From: Actinomycetota bacterium
GTDB lineage: Bacteria > Actinomycetota > Thermoleophilia > Solirubrobacterales > Solirubrobacteraceae
DNA: 9,268 nucleotides
Direction: 5' to 3'
Assembly: GCA_005788585.1 (NCBI GenBank)
Contig: SYBY01000303.1
Location: 1-9,268, forward strand
Shown: positions 6,430-9,268 of the stretch, piece by piece
How positions within the stretch are numbered: position 1 is the first letter of the stretch
Layout: the number at the start of each line of letters is the position of its first letter
The notes under the pieces: model-generated
Told to the model about the DNA's origin: nothing
Database searches by the model: none
The model's input: only the letters and a program-made list of their open reading frames with translations
Position numbers and translations under genes: made by a program

Positions 6430-6482
6430 TTCGCCGCAGAGGCGTGCGGCAGCCGACGGAGGACGGCGCCGCGCACGGGGGT

Positions 6483-6488
6483 TACGGT
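6483..6488 (+). promoter_or_regulatory. Candidate -10 box placing a leaderless start at the Usp ATG
   Basis: TACGGT fits the TANNNT form and ends six bases before the ATG at 6495, so transcription would begin at about the start codon. The gene lacks a well-spaced SD (a GGAGGA at 6458-6463 is too far away). No -35 match is visible, so support is weak. Confidence 0.3.
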
Positions 6489-6494
6489 CCGGGC

Positions 6495-7403
6495 ATGAAC
6501 GTCCTCGTCGGCACCGATGCCAGCCCGCACCGCCACGACGCGGTCGCCCTGGGCTCCGCCCTCGCCACCGCGCTCGGGGGCGACCTGCACGTCGCACACG
6601 TCCTCCCCGGCAGCGCCAACGCGCGCGTCTACGGCGCTGACCTCCTCGTCACGCTGCGCCAAGCGGGCCAGGAGATCCTCGACAGCGCGGCCGCGGGCGC
6701 ACCGGACCGCCTCACGGTCCACACCCACCTGCTCGAAGACGACTCGCCCGCGCGGGCGCTGCACGCGCTGGCAGTCTCCGAGCAGGCCGACGTGCTGGTC
6801 CTCGGGTCCTCACACCGCGGCCGGCTGGGCCGCGCACTGCTCGGCGGCACCGCCGAGCGCGTGGTGCAGGGCTCGCCGTGCGCCGTCGCGGTCGCGCCGC
6901 ACGGCTACGCGGCGCCCCGCGAACTGCGGCACATCGGCATCGCCTACGACGCGGGACCGGAGTCCCGCGCTGCGCTGCGGTGGGCGAGCGACGTGACGAT
7001 CGCCCTCGACGGCTCGCTGCACGTCCTCACCGTCGCCGAGCCGCTGAACACGGGCCTCTACCCCTCGGCCGAGGTCATCCTGCGCGAGGACATGCGGACG
7101 TCGCTGCTGACGTCCCGCCAGCGCGACCTCGACCAGGCGGTCGGGGAGGCGCCGCCGCGCGCGAAGGCCCGCGGCGACCTGCTGGAGGGGGTGCCCTCGA
7201 AGGTGCTGGCCGCCGCGGCCGAGGACCTCGACCTGCTCGTACTCGGCTCGCGCGAGTACGGACCGCTGGGCGCGGTCTTCCTCGGGGGCGTCAGCCACGG
7301 GCTGCTCCGGGACGCCCCGTGTCCTGTCGTGGTCCTGCCCCGCTCGGTCAGCGCCGGCGACGACGCAGCGTCATCGGAAGCGAGCCCTCCGGCCGCAGCG
7401 TGA
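6495..7403 (+). CDS. Tandem universal stress protein (two UspA domains)
   Basis: The 302-residue cytosolic protein carries two UspA domains, about 1-135 and 145-282. Domain 1 opens MNVLVGTDAS and ends with LVLGSSHRGRLGRALLGGTAER (101-122). Domain 2 ends with LVLGSREYGPLGAVFLGGVS (248-267). Both fit the ATP-binding pattern G-2x-G-9x-G(S/T) only loosely: domain 1 has Thr119 after the glycine pair and domain 2 has Val266-Ser267, so nucleotide binding is more likely in domain 1. Tandem Usp proteins in actinobacteria respond to hypoxia, starvation or oxidative stress and often act by binding ATP or cAMP, which cannot be decided here. The Ser/Ala/Pro tail (284-302) is not part of the domain and overlaps the end of the P450 gene by 56 bp. 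The gene follows the flavodoxin-family gene by 65 bp and may share its transcript or use its own leaderless promoter. Confidence 0.93.
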   Translation: MNVLVGTDASPHRHDAVALGSALATALGGDLHVAHVLPGSANARVYGADLLVTLRQAGQEILDSAAAGAPDRLTVHTHLLEDDSPARALHALAVSEQADVLVLGSSHRGRLGRALLGGTAERVVQGSPCAVAVAPHGYAAPRELRHIGIAYDAGPESRAALRWASDVTIALDGSLHVLTVAEPLNTGLYPSAEVILREDMRTSLLTSRQRDLDQAVGEAPPRAKARGDLLEGVPSKVLAAAAEDLDLLVLGSREYGPLGAVFLGGVSHGLLRDAPCPVVVLPRSVSAGDDAASSEASPPAAA

Positions 7404-8793
7404 TCGCGATCTCCGGCGTGACGCGCACGCCGGACTGCAGGTCGAGCTCGAAGCGCTGGGCGATCATCGCCATGAGCAGCACGCCCTCCATGAGCGCGAA
7501 CCCCGAGCCGACGCAGATCCGCCGGCCCGCGCCGAACGGCATGAACGCCTGACGCGGGCGGTCGGCGGGCGGGTCGATGAAGCGCCGCGGGTCGAAGCCC
7601 TCGGGGTTGGGCCACAGCTCGGGGTCGCGGTGGATGACGTACGGGAGCACGAGGACCCCGGAGCCCTTGCGGATCCTGGTGCCGCCGACCTCGTCGTCCT
7701 CGAGCGCCACGCGGCTGACCGCAGGCACCGGCGGGTACAGGCGCATCGACTCCTGGAGGACGGCCATCGTGTAGGGCAGGCGGTCGACGTCCTCGGGCGT
7801 GGGCGTGCGCCCGCCGAGGACCTCGTCGACCTCGGCGTGCAGCTGCTCGCGGATGTCGGGGTGCTGGCTGAGCAGCAGCCACGTCCAGGCGAGCGCGTTC
7901 GCCGTCGTCTCGTGGCCGGCGCCCAGGAAGGTCATGACCTCGTCGCGGACCTGCTCGCGGCTCATCGGCTCGCCGGTCTCCTCGTCGCGCGCGGAGAGCA
8001 GCAGGGCGAGGAGGTTGTCCTGGTCGGCGTCGGGGTCGGCCTCGTAGGCGGCGACGAGCTGCTCGACGACGCCGTCGAGCGTGTCGATCGCGCGCATGGC
8101 CTGGCGCCACATCCGCGGGCGGGTCTTCAGCGCGGTGTTGAGCTCGAGGCCGACGCCCATGAGCGCGCGGGTCACGTAGCCCGTGCGCAGGTAGTAGGAG
8201 CCCGCGTGCAGCACGTCGGTCATCGCGCGGCCCACGGTCTGGGTCGTGGCGTCGTCGATGCCCACGCCGAAGAGCGCGCGATCGACGACGTCGAGGGTCA
8301 GCGCGTTCATCGCCTGGTGCACGTCGACCGGCGTGCCCGCATCGCTGGCCTGGGCGTCCCAGCGTCCGAGCCAGTCCTCCGCGGCGGCGGTCATGTGCAC
8401 GCCCATCGGCGCGAGGTGGCGCTTGGCGAACATCGGCTGCACGAGCTTGCGCTGGCGCTGCCAGAAGATCGGGTCGGCGTTCGTCAGCAGCCCCTGACCG
8501 AGCAGGACGCCGAGGACGCGGTAGTCGGTGCCCTTGCCGTAGGCGTCCTGGTTGGCGATGAGGACGTGACGCGCGTGCTGTGGGCTGCGGATGAGGAAGA
8601 CGTTGGCGAACGGGTCCGGGATGCGGACGATCCCCGGCCGGCCGGGCAGGCGGCACAGCGGCTCGAGGGGATCCTTGCGGCCTTCCCAGAGGAAGCGGGC
8701 GAGGGCGGCGCCGCGGAGCACATGGGTCCGGTCGAGCTGACCGGGTGCGCCGGGGGCCGTGGACAGGTGCGGGACAGGCGCTGTGGTGGCCAT
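7348..8793 (-). CDS. Cytochrome P450
   Basis: The 481-residue soluble P450 has all hallmarks: C-helix WQRQR (111-115), the oxygen-activating I-helix AGHETT (292-297), ExxR as ESMR (348-351), the PERF-like DPRRF (401-405) and the heme loop FGAGRRICVG (420-429) with Cys427 as thiolate ligand. It hydroxylates or otherwise oxidises an organic substrate using electrons from a redox partner not encoded beside it. The length, AGHETTANALAW and heme loop resemble bacterial P450s related to the fatty-acid/CYP4 or CYP110-type branch rather than short macrolide-tailoring ones; the substrate is unknown. There is no N-terminal membrane anchor. The ATG at 8793 has no SD and is probably leaderless. The C-terminal RPEGSLPMTLR, which is family-like, lies in the overlap with the Usp tail. 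No biosynthetic cluster is visible around it. Confidence 0.96.
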   Translation of the reverse strand: MATTAPVPHLSTAPGAPGQLDRTHVLRGAALARFLWEGRKDPLEPLCRLPGRPGIVRIPDPFANVFLIRSPQHARHVLIANQDAYGKGTDYRVLGVLLGQGLLTNADPIFWQRQRKLVQPMFAKRHLAPMGVHMTAAAEDWLGRWDAQASDAGTPVDVHQAMNALTLDVVDRALFGVGIDDATTQTVGRAMTDVLHAGSYYLRTGYVTRALMGVGLELNTALKTRPRMWRQAMRAIDTLDGVVEQLVAAYEADPDADQDNLLALLLSARDEETGEPMSREQVRDEVMTFLGAGHETTANALAWTWLLLSQHPDIREQLHAEVDEVLGGRTPTPEDVDRLPYTMAVLQESMRLYPPVPAVSRVALEDDEVGGTRIRKGSGVLVLPYVIHRDPELWPNPEGFDPRRFIDPPADRPRQAFMPFGAGRRICVGSGFALMEGVLLMAMIAQRFELDLQSGVRVTPEIAITLRPEGSLPMTLRRRRR

Positions 8794-8799
8794 GGCGCG

Positions 8800-8827
8800 A
8801 TGCTACCACTCGGTAGTAATGGTGCAA
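8800..8827 (-). promoter_or_regulatory. Candidate leaderless promoter of the P450 gene
   Basis: On the minus strand TTGCAC (8827-8822) is separated by 16 bp from TAGCAT (8805-8800). The -10 box ends six bases before the ATG at 8793, so the transcript would begin at the start codon. This agrees with the missing SD. The hexamers match consensus at three and four of six positions. Confidence 0.5.
8803..8816. promoter_or_regulatory. Candidate operator dyad on the P450 promoter
   Basis: CTACC (8803-8807) and GGTAG (8812-8816) form a perfect 5-bp dyad around ACTC. It covers part of the P450 -10 box and spacer, where a bound repressor would block RNA polymerase. The TACC-n4-GGTA form is reminiscent of TetR-family sites, but no regulator gene is in the window. 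Confidence 0.4.
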
Positions 8828-8846
8828 GGCCTACCGTGCATCCGCG

Positions 8847-9089
8847 ATGCCGCGTCGCAATCCGAAGCCCGCGCCACGCCGCGGCGGGCGCCCCGCCGGA
8901 CCCGCGCCGGACGTCGAGCGGCTCGCACGCCAAGCGGCCCAGCGGCGCGAGGCGTGCGCCGCGAAGGTCCGCTACGACACCGAGCCCGAGGCGCGGTCCT
9001 TCGCGATCATGCACAGCCCCGGACGCGGACCGCGTGCGACGCCGTATCTGTGCGAGGTCTGCGACGGCTGGCACCTCACCCGCGGCTGA
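8847..9089 (+). CDS. Small zinc-ribbon-like protein (CxxC...WHLT type), function unknown
   Basis: The 80-residue basic protein has an unstructured Arg/Pro-rich start (1-22), a short helix (about 23-36) and a compact motif: Cys37, K40-VRY-43, the EPEAR turn, then YLCEVCDGWHLTRG (67-80). Cys37, Cys69, Cys72 and His76 could hold one zinc ion. The pattern of lysine-tyrosine, alternating alanines and Y-x-C-x-x-C-x-G-W-H-L-T recurs in small actinobacterial and phage proteins whose role is unknown; nucleic-acid binding is a reasonable guess given the charge. It is divergent from the P450 with 53 bp between start codons. No good SD is present. TACCGT (8832-8837) nine bases upstream could be a -10 box giving a very short leader. 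GC-rich third positions and the intact motif support a real gene despite its size. Confidence 0.82.
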   Translation: MPRRNPKPAPRRGGRPAGPAPDVERLARQAAQRREACAAKVRYDTEPEARSFAIMHSPGRGPRATPYLCEVCDGWHLTRG

Positions 9090-9149
9090 TCTGCACCAAC
9101 ACTGCGCAATCCCCGCCCCGCCGCCGCATCGTCACCCATGATCTGATGC

Positions 9150-9268
9150 ATGGCGATCTCGCCTCCGCCCACCACACCGTCCCCCCGCGTGCGCGAGCGC
9201 GCGCGCATCGAGCGCTTCGTCCACAGCGGCGAGGGCGGCTTCCGCATCGCCGAGCTGCGCCTCGCCGA
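9150..9268 (+). CDS. Unidentified protein, N-terminal part (runs off window)
   Basis: Thirty-nine codons are visible from the ATG at 9150 with no stop before the end of the window. Third positions are almost all G or C, as in the neighbouring genes, while the competing ATGs at 9138 and 9146 give an immediate stop or a frame with poor codon bias. After a Pro/Ser/Thr-rich start (4-12) comes an Arg-rich stretch and then IERFVHSGEGGFRIAELRLA (20-39), which alternates like beta strands. It vaguely recalls the first strand pair of an OB-like domain, such as the N-terminus of RecD2-type helicases, but this is too short to assign. No SD is evident, so the start is provisional. Confidence 0.6.
   Translation, partial: MAISPPPTTPSPRVRERARIERFVHSGEGGFRIAELRLA

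Noticed and set aside
6433..6450. GCCGC...GCGGC hairpin after the flavodoxin-family gene as a terminator
   Set aside because: Five pairs with an eight-base loop and no U-tract, common by chance at this base composition.
5643..6494. Long upstream extension of the Usp frame
   Set aside because: The frame is open across the flavodoxin-family gene, but that part gives Arg/Pro/Gly-rich nonsense and the Usp fold begins exactly at the ATG at 6495.
7348..8793. P450 as part of a natural-product gene cluster
   Set aside because: No polyketide, peptide, terpene or glycosyl-transfer genes are in the window, and the neighbours are housekeeping or stress genes.
7630..9141. A 503-codon open frame on the plus strand
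   Set aside because: It is antisense to the P450, whose motifs are complete. The translation is Val/Ala/Gly/Arg-rich and shows no family; it also runs through the zinc-ribbon gene in the wrong frame.
1..9268. CRISPR array, tRNA or rRNA genes, insertion sequences, tandem repeats
   Set aside because: I found no regularly spaced repeats, no cloverleaf with conserved TTCGA loop, no transposase motifs and no terminal inverted repeats with duplications.

Overview
This window is GC-rich, densely packed chromosomal DNA from a high-GC actinobacterium. The evidence is very high G/C at third codon positions, a two-domain protein closely resembling mycobacterial Rv0577/Cfp30B, an MmpL-type transporter end, a DUF4031 protein, and several genes with little or no 5' leader. 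The WLCPxExDRxRLLDMERR(I/L)KPVR-type N-terminus on the diguanylate cyclase fits the Solirubrobacterales/Thermoleophilia, but that placement is inference. I count eleven genes, two of them cut by the window ends. There are no RNA genes, insertion sequences, CRISPR arrays or phage modules, so this looks like ordinary core or light-accessory genome.

Layout. Positions 2-667 (+) are the C-terminal part of an MMPL/RND membrane transporter. It is followed 37 nt later by a two-domain VOC (glyoxalase-fold) protein (705-1472, +). A membrane-bound diguanylate cyclase (1535-2602, +) converges on, and overlaps tail to tail by 61 bp, a small DUF4031 protein (2542-2874, -). DUF4031 is back to back with an exported propeller-like protein (2905-3858, +), whose stop overlaps the start of a MOSC-domain protein (3855-4571, +) in an ATGA junction. 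A hairpin (4609-4640) separates MOSC from a convergent alpha/beta hydrolase (4638-5507, -). The hydrolase has a near-consensus promoter (5571-5599). The 160-bp divergent region that follows also holds a perfect inverted repeat and a strong hairpin covering the Shine-Dalgarno of a flavodoxin-family protein (5668-6429, +). A tandem universal stress protein (6495-7403, +) comes next and overlaps the end of a cytochrome P450 (7348-8793, -) by 56 bp. The P450 is divergent from an 80-aa zinc-ribbon-like protein (8847-9089, +). The start of an unidentified gene (9150-9268, +) closes the window.

How the genes work together. No single pathway emerges. Several products bind flavin, heme or molybdenum cofactor, or respond to stress (flavodoxin-family protein, P450, MOSC, Usp, VOC), which gives the region a loose redox/detoxification flavour. 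Only MMPL-VOC and propeller-MOSC look like possible operons. The most useful non-coding signals are four: a leaderless P450 promoter with a dyad over its -10 box, a shared divergent -10 region between DUF4031 and the propeller gene, the SD-masking hairpin upstream of the flavodoxin gene, and the hydrolase promoter. I saw no convincing new multi-gene system.
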